From assembly GCA_027491435.1 (NCBI GenBank), contig JAOZFG010000004.1, forward strand, positions 202,626 through 266,625: 64,000 bases of DNA, in the 5' to 3' direction. A model generated the notes under the pieces. That model had not been told where the DNA came from. It saw only the letters and a list, made by a program, of their open reading frames with translations, and ran no database searches. Source of the stretch: Thermoproteota archaeon. Its GTDB lineage: Archaea > Korarchaeota > Korarchaeia > Korarchaeales > Korarchaeaceae. Shown one piece after another: positions 1-8,070 of the stretch. A program made the translations under genes and the position numbers. Every line of letters begins with the position of its first letter. Within the stretch, counting starts at the first letter, position 1.

Positions 1-285
1 GCTGGCCACGTTACCTCCGTAGTACCTGATCACCTTGACTATCTCGTCGTAATCAAGCCCCTCTCCCTCTATGACAAGCCTCAACCTCTCTATGTTAGAG
101 TCGTAGTCCTTAACCTCTATGTCAACCCTCGTGACGTTCTTGAGCTCGGACAACCCCTCCGCTATGTCAACTATCGAGGGGTTGTGGGGCTTCACGACGT
201 CCAAGACCAACCTCTTAACGACGACCCTTTTTTCCTCATCGTCCTCAGAAGACGGGGCTTTGAATCCCAGCAACTCTTCTATCAT
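1..285 (-). CDS. DUF211-like archaeal protein, C-terminus cut by window edge
   Basis: Manual minus-strand translation MIEELLGFKAPSSEDDEEKRVVVKRLVLDVVKPHNPSIVDIAEGLSELKNVTRVDIEVKDYDSNIERLRLVIEGEGLDYDEIVKVIRYYGGNVAS resembles DUF211 (RLVLDVLKPHxPSIVxxA...LDxxEI...GG). G-rich sequence before ATG at 285. Confidence 0.75.
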   Translation of the reverse strand, partial: MIEELLGFKAPSSEDDEEKRVVVKRLVLDVVKPHNPSIVDIAEGLSELKNVTRVDIEVKDYDSNIERLRLVIEGEGLDYDEIVKVIRYYGGNVAS

Positions 286-323
286 CCCCCCGTCTCCCTG
301 GAGGGGAGAGCTTAATTAATTTT

Positions 324-665
324 TCACCTCGTCGATTTCCTCAACTCCATGAAGAGTCGGGCTATTATCTTATTTACGGTCCTTCGGTTCCCTCCTTTAA
401 GCCTGATGACCTTAACCCTGCTTTCGTATCCTTCCGGTACTTCAAAGTCCTTGGAGAATGTGGCTATTATCTTTATTCCCCTCTTCAGGCAGTAGTCCAG
501 TATCTCCTCCTTGCGCCTGTTCCTACCCCTTACTGCACTCCTGGGTTGCCAGACAGCCCCATAACCTAGCATGTTTAACCTCCTCTGCACGCTGAAGTAT
601 AGGTCCCTAGGTACCGTCCTATCGAAGAAGAAAGGCGTCTTATACCTGGGCCTCCTCTTGGGCAT
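324..665 (-). CDS. Small basic protein, possibly PIN-like/DUF5615-type toxin-like fold
   Basis: 113-aa ORF; 'RGIKIIATFSKDFEVPEGYESRVKVIRLKGGNRR' resembles 'D.DF..l....vi.lr' of PIN-like proteins; overlaps dtdA by 26 nt. Confidence 0.5.
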   Translation of the reverse strand: MPKRRPRYKTPFFFDRTVPRDLYFSVQRRLNMLGYGAVWQPRSAVRGRNRRKEEILDYCLKRGIKIIATFSKDFEVPEGYESRVKVIRLKGGNRRTVNKIIARLFMELRKSTR

Positions 666-1455
666 CTCTAAGTAACTTCTTGACCCTTACTCTTTTTAAC
701 CCCAGCTCGTCAAGGGCATCTTCTATTCTGCGCCTGTCATCGCCTCTTAATCCTTTAGCGTCCACTATTGCCAAAGAGGGCTTCTCCCCATTCCTATCGA
801 TGGCCATCTCTATCATAACCTTGTCTACGTGACCGGCGTCGTGCTTACGAGCCGCATGCCCTATCGCTATGTCAGTCATAAGCTCCACCTTGGTGAAGTG
901 ATCGTTCACATGGGGCCCGCCGAAGGCTATTGCTGCCCTGTATTTGTAGGGATTCCAAGACTCTAAAGCCTTTATAACTGCTTTAGCCGCGACCTTTATG
1001 GCCTTAGCGTCATTCCACGCCCTCTCATCACATCCTATTTCCAAGAAGGCCATAGGAACGTCCAAAGTCGGGCCATGATGTGTGGGCTCGAAGCCCACCT
1101 CGTAACCTATCTTCTCGGCCCCTTCCTTCACTGAGAGGAGATATTCCTTCATGAGCGAGGGAATCGCCACTCCAAGCTTGTAGGGCTCGCCCCCGTACCT
1201 AGCTGGACCGAAGTTCCCGGGAACGTGAGCTGTAAATATGGGCCTTCCGGGAGTCCCGCTGTGCCTTGAAAGGACGACTAAATAGTCGAACCCAGTGAAC
1301 TCATCGCCCTTCATGTACAGGACCTCCCTCTCGAAGGAAATGAGTTCGTACTTCCTACCAGACAGCGAGAATTGTTCGCCCATCACGGACTTTATCTCCC
1401 TCGCCATGTTGACTCCTGCAACGTCTCTCAACGAGTATAGCAGACCCACTTTCAT
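640..1455 (-). CDS. dtdA: D-aminoacyl-tRNA deacylase, archaeal/plant type
   Basis: SRHSGTPGRPIFTAHVPGNFGPARYGG, FEPTHHGPTLDVPMAFLEIG, FGGPHVNDHFTK typical of DtdA/GEK1 family. Confidence 0.9.
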   Translation of the reverse strand: MKVGLLYSLRDVAGVNMAREIKSVMGEQFSLSGRKYELISFEREVLYMKGDEFTGFDYLVVLSRHSGTPGRPIFTAHVPGNFGPARYGGEPYKLGVAIPSLMKEYLLSVKEGAEKIGYEVGFEPTHHGPTLDVPMAFLEIGCDERAWNDAKAIKVAAKAVIKALESWNPYKYRAAIAFGGPHVNDHFTKVELMTDIAIGHAARKHDAGHVDKVMIEMAIDRNGEKPSLAIVDAKGLRGDDRRRIEDALDELGLKRVRVKKLLRDAQEEAQV

Positions 1456-1507
1456 AAACTGGTATACTGGCGACTCTTTTTTAAAGGCGAGCCATCAAAC
1501 TAGCTAG

Positions 1508-2068
1508 ATGGACTTACACAGGGCGATAGCACTCACCATATCCCCCATTACAGTGGCAGCCATAACGTCGGCGACCCTACTTAAAGGAGTAGACTTGCTG
1601 GTGGCCATGATACTGCTGGTTTTGCTACCTCCAGCTCCAATAGTACTTAAGTCGGTTAGGGATGAGGAAGGATTCGATCTGCTCGTGCCCGATAGGTTCA
1701 TGAGGGGGAAGTTCTTCCTTTTCGCCCTGATCAGCTATTTCCTGGCCACTGCCTACTTTTACCTCAGAAGGGTGACCCTGGGGACCATGCTATCCCTTTC
1801 CTACCTCTTAGTCACGGCCTCCATGTACCTGTTTAACAAGAGGCTCACTAAGGTGAGCGTTCACGCGGCTGGAATAGTGGGTCCTTCGACCCTGCTCACC
1901 TGCGTCGGCAAGTTAGAAGTAGCGGCGGCCCTATGGGCCTTAACCCCTGTGGTGCTCTGGTCTAGGTGGAAGTCCAAATCGCACAGCATGGGTCAGCTGG
2001 CCTTAGGGGTGACTCTGGCCGTAGCCCTGACCCTGCTCGTCTACTGGACTTTCCTCCCAGTATTTTAG
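1508..2068 (+). CDS. Polytopic membrane protein, possibly PAP2-like
   Basis: 186 aa, several hydrophobic segments, 'KVSVHAAGIVGPSTLL' near a PAP2-like histidine region; overlaps the convergent gene by 66 nt. Confidence 0.5.
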   Translation: MDLHRAIALTISPITVAAITSATLLKGVDLLVAMILLVLLPPAPIVLKSVRDEEGFDLLVPDRFMRGKFFLFALISYFLATAYFYLRRVTLGTMLSLSYLLVTASMYLFNKRLTKVSVHAAGIVGPSTLLTCVGKLEVAAALWALTPVVLWSRWKSKSHSMGQLALGVTLAVALTLLVYWTFLPVF

Positions 2069-2824
2069 AAACAGGTCCTTAGACACTCTGTAGTAGATGT
2101 ACTCGCTCACATGGGGCTCTAAGGTGACGGTGCCCTTGTATCCAACGTCCCTTATCCTTCCTATTACCTCATGCCACGGTATCTTGCCGGCGCCAACGGG
2201 TAAGTGGAGGTCCCTCCTCATGTCATTATCATGGACGTGTATGTGGAGGATCCTGTTTGCGAGGCGCAAGTAGGACTTGAACTTGTCTAACCCCCCGTTA
2301 ATGAACGAATGGGCGACGTCAAATGTCATCCCTAAGTCAGGGATGTTATCCAGCAAGTACCTTATGTCAGATGGTGAGGAGAAGGCGCCGTGATCGACGT
2401 TCTCCACTAAGGGTAGTGAGCTATAGTTCTTGCTCAAGACCACTATCTCTCTAAAACCCTTCAAGTTGTACTCGCGAGCCTTATCCCTAACCGCGGCCAG
2501 CCAACCTGGAGTAAACGGGTGAAATGTTACGTAGGGGGACTCTATCCTGTCAGCAACTCTGAGGATCTCCTCTGCCACCTTCAAGGCCCCCCTCCTCACG
2601 TGCTCGTAGGGATGGCCTATCTCCAGGTACCAGGGCGCGTGTACTAGGAAGAAGGCGCCGGTGGAAGAGACGTCAGACAACCACCTCATCATTGATTCGT
2701 CTACTGTTCCCTTGGGCCATTCAACTGTTATCTCAACGTATTCAAATCCCAAGGACAATATAGATTCCACCTCGTCCTTAAGAGGGAGGTGCGGGTTGTT
2801 CATCACGCCGAACATTAAGTCCAT
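2003..2824 (-). CDS. Sugar phosphate isomerase/epimerase (xylose isomerase-like TIM barrel)
   Basis: FEYVEITVEWP, VTFHPFTPGW, VENVDHGAF, LGMTFDVAHSFINGG, LHIHVHDNDMRRDLHLPVGAGKIPW motifs. Confidence 0.8.
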   Translation of the reverse strand: MDLMFGVMNNPHLPLKDEVESILSLGFEYVEITVEWPKGTVDESMMRWLSDVSSTGAFFLVHAPWYLEIGHPYEHVRRGALKVAEEILRVADRIESPYVTFHPFTPGWLAAVRDKAREYNLKGFREIVVLSKNYSSLPLVENVDHGAFSSPSDIRYLLDNIPDLGMTFDVAHSFINGGLDKFKSYLRLANRILHIHVHDNDMRRDLHLPVGAGKIPWHEVIGRIRDVGYKGTVTLEPHVSEYIYYRVSKDLFLKYWEESPVDEQGQGYGQSHP

Positions 2825-2979
2825 CTAGCTCCCCCTAATTTGAGTAAATCCCGGTAGGGGTCATAACCCTGACCTAGTAAAAACGTAGCTGACCTCCTCA
2901 GCAGGTGAGACGTGACCTCTAATACGGGGCCCCGACAAGAGGGGTCATAATTTTAACTGAAGGACGACGACTAACCCAG

Positions 2980-4188
2980 ATGAACTTATACGAAGCTGTG
3001 CTGGCTAGCGTGTTAGAGTGGTTCCCAGTACAGCCTACAGGCTCCGGACACTTAGCTGGTTTAGCTGGTTTACTCTTACTGAAGGAAAGGAGGATCTCAA
3101 AGGGAAGCGCGATCACTGGGCTGATTACATCAGCGGTTCTAGCTGTGATGGTAGGTTGGTGGGCCAATTACGAGGACGAAGTTATAGGAGGCCTTCTAGG
3201 GGTGGGACTGTCTGTTATAGGCCTATTCGCCCTATTCTTCCTAAAGTTAAACCTTCTCGCTGTTGAAGAGGGCAGATCCCCTGACGTGATGGACGCCTTC
3301 GTCTCCGGCTTTGCCCAAGGGATTAGCACGATAGGTTTCGGTGGAACGGGCCTCTCCATAGCCCTGCTGACCTCTTCAGGGGTGAACTTCAAAGACGCCG
3401 TGCTGCTCTCCTCAATAACATCGATTCCAGTGGCTCTAGTAACCATTAGACTCACTCCCGCGTCGCTAGCCCAATTAGCTTTAGGAGCCCTGATATCGCT
3501 GTCTCTTCACAAAATCGACGTCAAAGCAACTAAAGTAGGCCTGATGTACGACCTAATGATTTTAATGAACCTGAACCAGGTGTGGAAAGTTCAGGAGAGG
3601 ATGGAGTTCTATCAGCAGGTAGAAGAGGAGATAGTCGGCTGGGTTAAGAAGTACGGGGGCGCAGGAGTCTTCATGGCTATGGTAGCACAATCAGTAATTT
3701 CCCCTATACCTGCTGACGCCGTCTTAGTGGCCGCTGGAGCTCTTGGACTTTCTCCTATAGAAGTTGGGATATACGGTGGGCTGGGAATAGTGATTGGTTC
3801 GATGGTGAATTACGGCATAGGTAGGATGTTCGGGAAGAGGTTACTGGACTCTTACTTCAAGGAGGAGTTCTTAGAGGAAGTCCACAAGTGGTTTGACAAG
3901 TGGGGGGGCTGGATAGTCTTCTTTTCGAGGCTAATACCTTTTCTTCCAATAGATATAATCTCTTACGTGGCGGGCGCAACCTACATGAACCCGCTTGTGT
4001 TCTTCATGTCCAACTTGCTGGCCGTGGTGCCTAGAGCCATGTTCTTCGGGTACGTCGGCGAGATGCTTATGAAGGGCAGGTGGGAAATGCTAATAGCGGC
4101 CCTGGCCTTAATAGTTGGAGGGGCCCTAATAGGCTACAAGGTGCAGAGAAGGAGAAGGTCTAAGGGGCCCGTAGCTCAGCAAGGATAG
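2980..4188 (+). CDS. Fusion protein: degenerate UppP/BacA-like N-terminus plus DedA/VTT-domain C-terminus
   Basis: N-terminal EWFPVQPTGSGHLAGL resembles the UppP 'EWLPVSSSGHL' motif; GFAQGISTIGFGGTGLS sits where UppP has PGxSRSG. C-terminal SPIPADAVLVAAGALG...FFSRLIPFLPIDIISYVAGATYMNPLVFFMSN is DedA-like. 3' end lies inside the tRNA gene. Confidence 0.75.
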   Translation: MNLYEAVLASVLEWFPVQPTGSGHLAGLAGLLLLKERRISKGSAITGLITSAVLAVMVGWWANYEDEVIGGLLGVGLSVIGLFALFFLKLNLLAVEEGRSPDVMDAFVSGFAQGISTIGFGGTGLSIALLTSSGVNFKDAVLLSSITSIPVALVTIRLTPASLAQLALGALISLSLHKIDVKATKVGLMYDLMILMNLNQVWKVQERMEFYQQVEEEIVGWVKKYGGAGVFMAMVAQSVISPIPADAVLVAAGALGLSPIEVGIYGGLGIVIGSMVNYGIGRMFGKRLLDSYFKEEFLEEVHKWFDKWGGWIVFFSRLIPFLPIDIISYVAGATYMNPLVFFMSNLLAVVPRAMFFGYVGEMLMKGRWEMLIAALALIVGGALIGYKVQRRRRSKGPVAQQG

Positions 4189-4239
4189 AGCGGCGGCCTT
4201 CGGAGCCGCAGGTCGGGGGTTCAAGTCCCCCCGGGCCCG
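4165..4239 (+). tRNA. tRNA-Arg (anticodon UCG)
   Basis: Cloverleaf: GGGCCCG/CGGGCCC acceptor, GCTC/GAGC D-arm, GCGGC-cTTCGga-GCCGC anticodon arm (anticodon TCG 4200-4202), GGGGG-TTCAAGT-CCCCC T-arm, discriminator G, no encoded CCA, followed by a short T run. Confidence 0.95.
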
Positions 4240-4387
4240 TTTTTGCTCCAACCCTTAGCTGGACCCGCTATTTTAAGAGCTGACGGGCGCGGGCCTTCCT
4301 AAATTCAGTTTACTATACAACGAATATAATGTAAAAGGAATACATTAAAAAACAAAATATAAAAACTAGGGGGAGGCCGGCTGACCT

Positions 4388-4627
4388 TTACTTCTTCCAG
4401 ATAGCCTCGACGGCAAGCTCTATATCCCTGTCGGTTACGGTCTTCCTTTTGGCATGCCTAGCAAGGTCAACAGCATACTTGCTGACCTCATGGGCGAACT
4501 TCTCAAGGTAGTAGGCCAGTCTGGCCTTGGCCTCATCGCTAACCCTCTCGGCACCGGCCTCCTTAATTATCCTATATATGGGAGCTAGGGGTAGGTGCTT
4601 GGTCGGCCGCTGGGGCATACGTCTCAC
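4388..4627 (-). CDS. Archaeal histone (HMfB-type)
   Basis: LPLAPIYRIIKEAGAERVSDEAKARLAYYLEKFAHEVSKYAVDLARHAKRKTVTDRDIELAVEAIWKK histone fold. Confidence 0.95.
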   Translation of the reverse strand: MRRMPQRPTKHLPLAPIYRIIKEAGAERVSDEAKARLAYYLEKFAHEVSKYAVDLARHAKRKTVTDRDIELAVEAIWKK

Positions 4628-4723
4628 CTCTTAACAAACCCTACTATAGGGCTACGTATTCTCGTGGATGGATAAATATAAGTATTTCCCATGAGGGTGC
4701 ATCTCCACCTCCATAAAATCGGG

Positions 4724-4736
4724 TGAAACAGTTTCA
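4724..4736. repeat. 13-nt palindrome TGAAAC-A-GTTTCA
   Basis: Read directly; 97 nt from the histone start in a long intergenic gap. Confidence 0.85.
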
Positions 4737-4755
4737 ACCAGCATCATGATGGGAT

Positions 4756-4795
4756 CAGGTGAAATTATGGGAATTAAGGGGTCAAATCACCTGAG
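4756..4795. repeat. Inverted repeat TCAGGTGA ... TCACCTGA (8-bp arms)
   Basis: Arms at 4756-4763 and 4788-4795, exact reverse complements. Confidence 0.85.
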
Positions 4796-4861
4796 AGCTA
4801 GTATCATATATATCATCAATTATACCAAGAATTACAATCTAAAATAATATTATCCCAATTT

Positions 4862-4890
4862 AGTAACTATTATTTTTGTTAATAGTTATT
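4862..4890. repeat. AT-rich hairpin: TAACTATTA-tttttgt-TAATAGTTA
   Basis: 9-bp perfect arms 4864-4872 and 4880-4888, extendable by one G-T and one A-T pair. Confidence 0.85.
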
Positions 4891-5269
4891 GTTTACCTAA
4901 TTATGTTGATAAGCTCTCTCAATCATTGGATGATCGGTAGAGTCGCCATATGCCGCTATTTCATAGTTATATAAGTAGTTGGATGTATGATCATCGAGCA
5001 TTTGATTCAGGAAGCTTCATAAAGGATATGGCCTACATATGACAGTCACATGGTTAATGGAGCCTCTAATGACGATTATCAAAAAATATAATAATATTGG
5101 AAAATTTAATTAATTATATAAAATTAAAATGTTGACAGATGGACTCTAATTGGTCAATAAACTCCCGCAGGATCTAATTATGTTCCAAGCCGAACGGAGA
5201 TGCCAGAGCCACCACATGTCGGAACGGCACCAATAAATAGGGCCGTGTGGCCATGGAAGTGGGGATCAA

Positions 5270-5953
5270 ATGGAGAGTAAGGTGGCCATTCTCTGCTCAA
5301 CTGATTTCTTTTGGGGGACTGAGCCGGTCGATTTGATAAATTTTCTAAGAAAAAGCGGGTGTGATGGCATAATTTTGTCAACAGAACCTCCTCACTATTT
5401 CCCGCCTAACATGAACAAGGCAACCCTTTTAGAGCTGAGGGCCCTCCTTAAGAGGTTTGAGGGGATAGTGACCGTTAGAGCTCCCACAACAGATGTTAAC
5501 ATGTTTTCGAAAAATCCTTATGTGGCAAAAGCATCTCTCCAGTCCATACTTGAGGGAATTAACCTGGCAGCCAAGCTGGACCCTGACTTCGTTATAGTGA
5601 GGCCGAGTTACAGGCCTGTGGAGATGTCCCCTTACAACACCCACAAACTCAAGTCGCTGATCCAGAGGATCCCCCGTAGCATGTATGTGGCTTTTGAACT
5701 GTTCAACTCGCCAGAAGACCTCTCAATATTTGATGAGAGGACTGCATTAATTTCAGTGGCCGGGTACAGACCCGCTAGGCGGAGGGTCGTGGGAGTGGCC
5801 TACGAAGTTGAGGGTCCAGAGGAGATGAGGCTGATCCCCGGAATAACGTCCTTGAAGTACATGCTCCTTTACCCGAAGAGGAGGTTAATGGACCCAGATT
5901 TCCTGAAAAAAATAGTTGTTAGGGCGAGGGAGCTGAGGGAGAGGATCATTTAG
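5270..5953 (+). CDS. TIM-barrel sugar phosphate isomerase-like protein
   Basis: 227-aa ORF with (beta/alpha)8-like pattern (GCDGIILSTEPPHYFPP, LDPDFVIVRPSYRPVEMSPYNT). Confidence 0.55.
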   Translation: MESKVAILCSTDFFWGTEPVDLINFLRKSGCDGIILSTEPPHYFPPNMNKATLLELRALLKRFEGIVTVRAPTTDVNMFSKNPYVAKASLQSILEGINLAAKLDPDFVIVRPSYRPVEMSPYNTHKLKSLIQRIPRSMYVAFELFNSPEDLSIFDERTALISVAGYRPARRRVVGVAYEVEGPEEMRLIPGITSLKYMLLYPKRRLMDPDFLKKIVVRARELRERII

Positions 5954-6696
5954 AGGTAAACCTCCTGCCTCTCCCATCCCTCCAAAATTCTCTCAATCTC
6001 CTCCTTGATTAGGCCGATCAACCTGTTTGCATACTCCTCAGCTTTTTCAGGTGAAGGCACGAAAACCCTAGTGTTCGGTTCGTAGGTTAGTATGGAGCCA
6101 GGAGCCGGCATGACGGATACTCCTTTGCTGTACTGGTAGACCTCTCCCTCGTCCACATTCCCCTTAACCAGCCTGTGGTCTACAGCCATTATCATGGCCG
6201 TCTCGTCAGTGCCAGCGTGGCCTCCAGGGGTACCAAAAACCTCCTTAGCCACTTCAGAGCCCAGCTCCCACCAATTGATTACGGCGCTCCTAACCCCGTG
6301 TTCCAACCAAGCTCTCTTCATGGCCGATTTTATGGCCTCCATGTGCCCTCCTCCGCCATGTCCGTTTATTATTATCACCTTCTCAAGCCCATTAGCGTGG
6401 AGCTCAACTAGGGCGTCGTAAATCAACGATTCGAAGGTCTCCTTCCTAAGAGTTAGGGACCCCCAGTAGCCGCTGAGGGAGCTGACAACCCCGTACCTTA
6501 TTGGAGGCGCTATAAGGGCGTTCAGGTCCTCAGCTATTCGCTCAGCGATCCACTCAGGTATTAGGAAGTCGGTGCCCAGGGGCAAGTGATTTCCATGGGC
6601 CTCATTTACTCCTACGGGGAGTAGAGCCACATCAGTGTCCTCCAAAGCCTCCCTGAATTCAGGCCAGCTCAAGAGCCACATCCTCCTCTCCATCAC
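5950..6696 (-). CDS. Creatininase/creatinine amidohydrolase family protein
   Basis: LLPVGVNEAHGNHLPLGTDFLI, IIINGHGGGGHMEAI, GGHAGTDETAMIMA motifs. Confidence 0.88.
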   Translation of the reverse strand: MMERRMWLLSWPEFREALEDTDVALLPVGVNEAHGNHLPLGTDFLIPEWIAERIAEDLNALIAPPIRYGVVSSLSGYWGSLTLRKETFESLIYDALVELHANGLEKVIIINGHGGGGHMEAIKSAMKRAWLEHGVRSAVINWWELGSEVAKEVFGTPGGHAGTDETAMIMAVDHRLVKGNVDEGEVYQYSKGVSVMPAPGSILTYEPNTRVFVPSPEKAEEYANRLIGLIKEEIERILEGWERQEVYL

Positions 6697-8027
6697 ATCA
6701 CCTCCTTAAGAAACTCGTCTATAACATCTTCAAGGGTTAGCGGACCTATCTCCTGCAGTTCGTACTTGACGTGCACTGTCGGCTTGTTGACTTTGAGGTA
6801 GCGACCCAGGTCAGTGGGAGTGCCAAGCACTATAGAGTCGGCGGGTATCCTGTTCAATATGTCCTCCAGCTCCTTTATCTGCCTCTTGCTGTAGCCTACG
6901 GCTGGTAGGACCTCCCTAAGGTGGGTGTACTTCTCATAAACCTCCTTGTACGAGCCTGTCACGTAAGGCCTGGGGTCAACGATCTCAGCCCCTAACCTCT
7001 TGGATATCAAGTAACCGGCCCCGTAGCCCATCTCCCCATGGGTCACTGTTGGACCATCCTCGACGACCACTACCCTCTTGCCAGATACCAGATTCGGCTT
7101 GTCCACGATGAAGGGCACGGCAGCCATTATCACCTTGGCCTTCGGGTTCACCTTCCTGACGTTGCTCAACACCTCCTCCACCTGCTCGTTACATGCCGTG
7201 TCCACCTTACTCACTATTATGACGTCGGCCATCCTGACGTTTACGCTTCCTGGCCAATAAGTTAGCTCATGACCAGCCCTCAAGGGATCCACGACGGTTA
7301 TCATGAGGTCTGGCTTGAAGAACGGGAAGTCGTTGTTGCCCCCATCCCACAGAATTACGTCCCCCTCCTTCTCAGCCTCTCTCAACACCTTCTCGTAATC
7401 TACTCCGGCAAGTACAACGTTTCCTAGCCTTATATGGGGCTCATAGTCTTCCCTCTCCTCTATGGTAGCCTCATACCTGTCCAAATCATCCAGACTTGTG
7501 AACTTCTGCACTACCTGTTTTCTAAGGTCTCCATAGGGCATAGGATGCCTTACCACCGCAACCTTTAGCCCCCTGGCCTTCAAGATTTGCGAGACCCTCC
7601 GGCTAGTTGGACTCTTGCCTGCCCCCGTTCTAACCGCCGTTACCGCTATGACTGGCTTTGAGGCCTCTAACATGGTGCTTTTAGGACCTAGGAGCATGAA
7701 ATCAGCTCCATGAGCTTGGGCTAGGGCAGCTCTCTCCATTATGTACTGGTGAGACACGTCGCTGTAGGAGAAGACCACCAGGTCGACGTCGTTCTCCTCA
7801 ATCAGCTTTGGGAGCTCCTCTTCAGGAACTATGGGGATCCCTTCCGGATAAAGTCGGCCCGCCAGCTCTGGCGGATATGTCCGGCCGGCTATCTCAGGCA
7901 GCTGTGCGGCGGTAAAGGCTACTACCCTATAATCCTCGTTATCCCTGAAGAAGACGTTGAAGTTGTGGAAGTCCCTACCGGCCGCACCCATAATTATGAC
8001 TTTCCTTACCATGGTCACCCCCATCAC
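6693..8027 (-). CDS. Cyclic 2,3-diphosphoglycerate synthetase-like P-loop protein
   Basis: MVRKVIIMGAAGRDFHNFNVFFRDN; VTAVRTGAGKSPTSRRVSQIL P-loop; LWDGGNNDFPFFKPDLMITVVDPLRAGHEL. Likely start is the internal MVRK Met. Confidence 0.8.
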   Translation of the reverse strand: MMGVTMVRKVIIMGAAGRDFHNFNVFFRDNEDYRVVAFTAAQLPEIAGRTYPPELAGRLYPEGIPIVPEEELPKLIEENDVDLVVFSYSDVSHQYIMERAALAQAHGADFMLLGPKSTMLEASKPVIAVTAVRTGAGKSPTSRRVSQILKARGLKVAVVRHPMPYGDLRKQVVQKFTSLDDLDRYEATIEEREDYEPHIRLGNVVLAGVDYEKVLREAEKEGDVILWDGGNNDFPFFKPDLMITVVDPLRAGHELTYWPGSVNVRMADVIIVSKVDTACNEQVEEVLSNVRKVNPKAKVIMAAVPFIVDKPNLVSGKRVVVVEDGPTVTHGEMGYGAGYLISKRLGAEIVDPRPYVTGSYKEVYEKYTHLREVLPAVGYSKRQIKELEDILNRIPADSIVLGTPTDLGRYLKVNKPTVHVKYELQEIGPLTLEDVIDEFLKEVM

Positions 8028-8070
8028 CTACTAGGAAAAGGCTTTAACGTTTACCTGCTCGGGAAAGCCC

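Noticed and set aside
119-319. 66-aa plus-strand ORF
   Set aside because: Antisense to the DUF211-like gene.
4160-4300. tRNA-Arg as an active integration (att) site
   Set aside because: No integrase gene or second copy of the tRNA 3' end was seen in the window.
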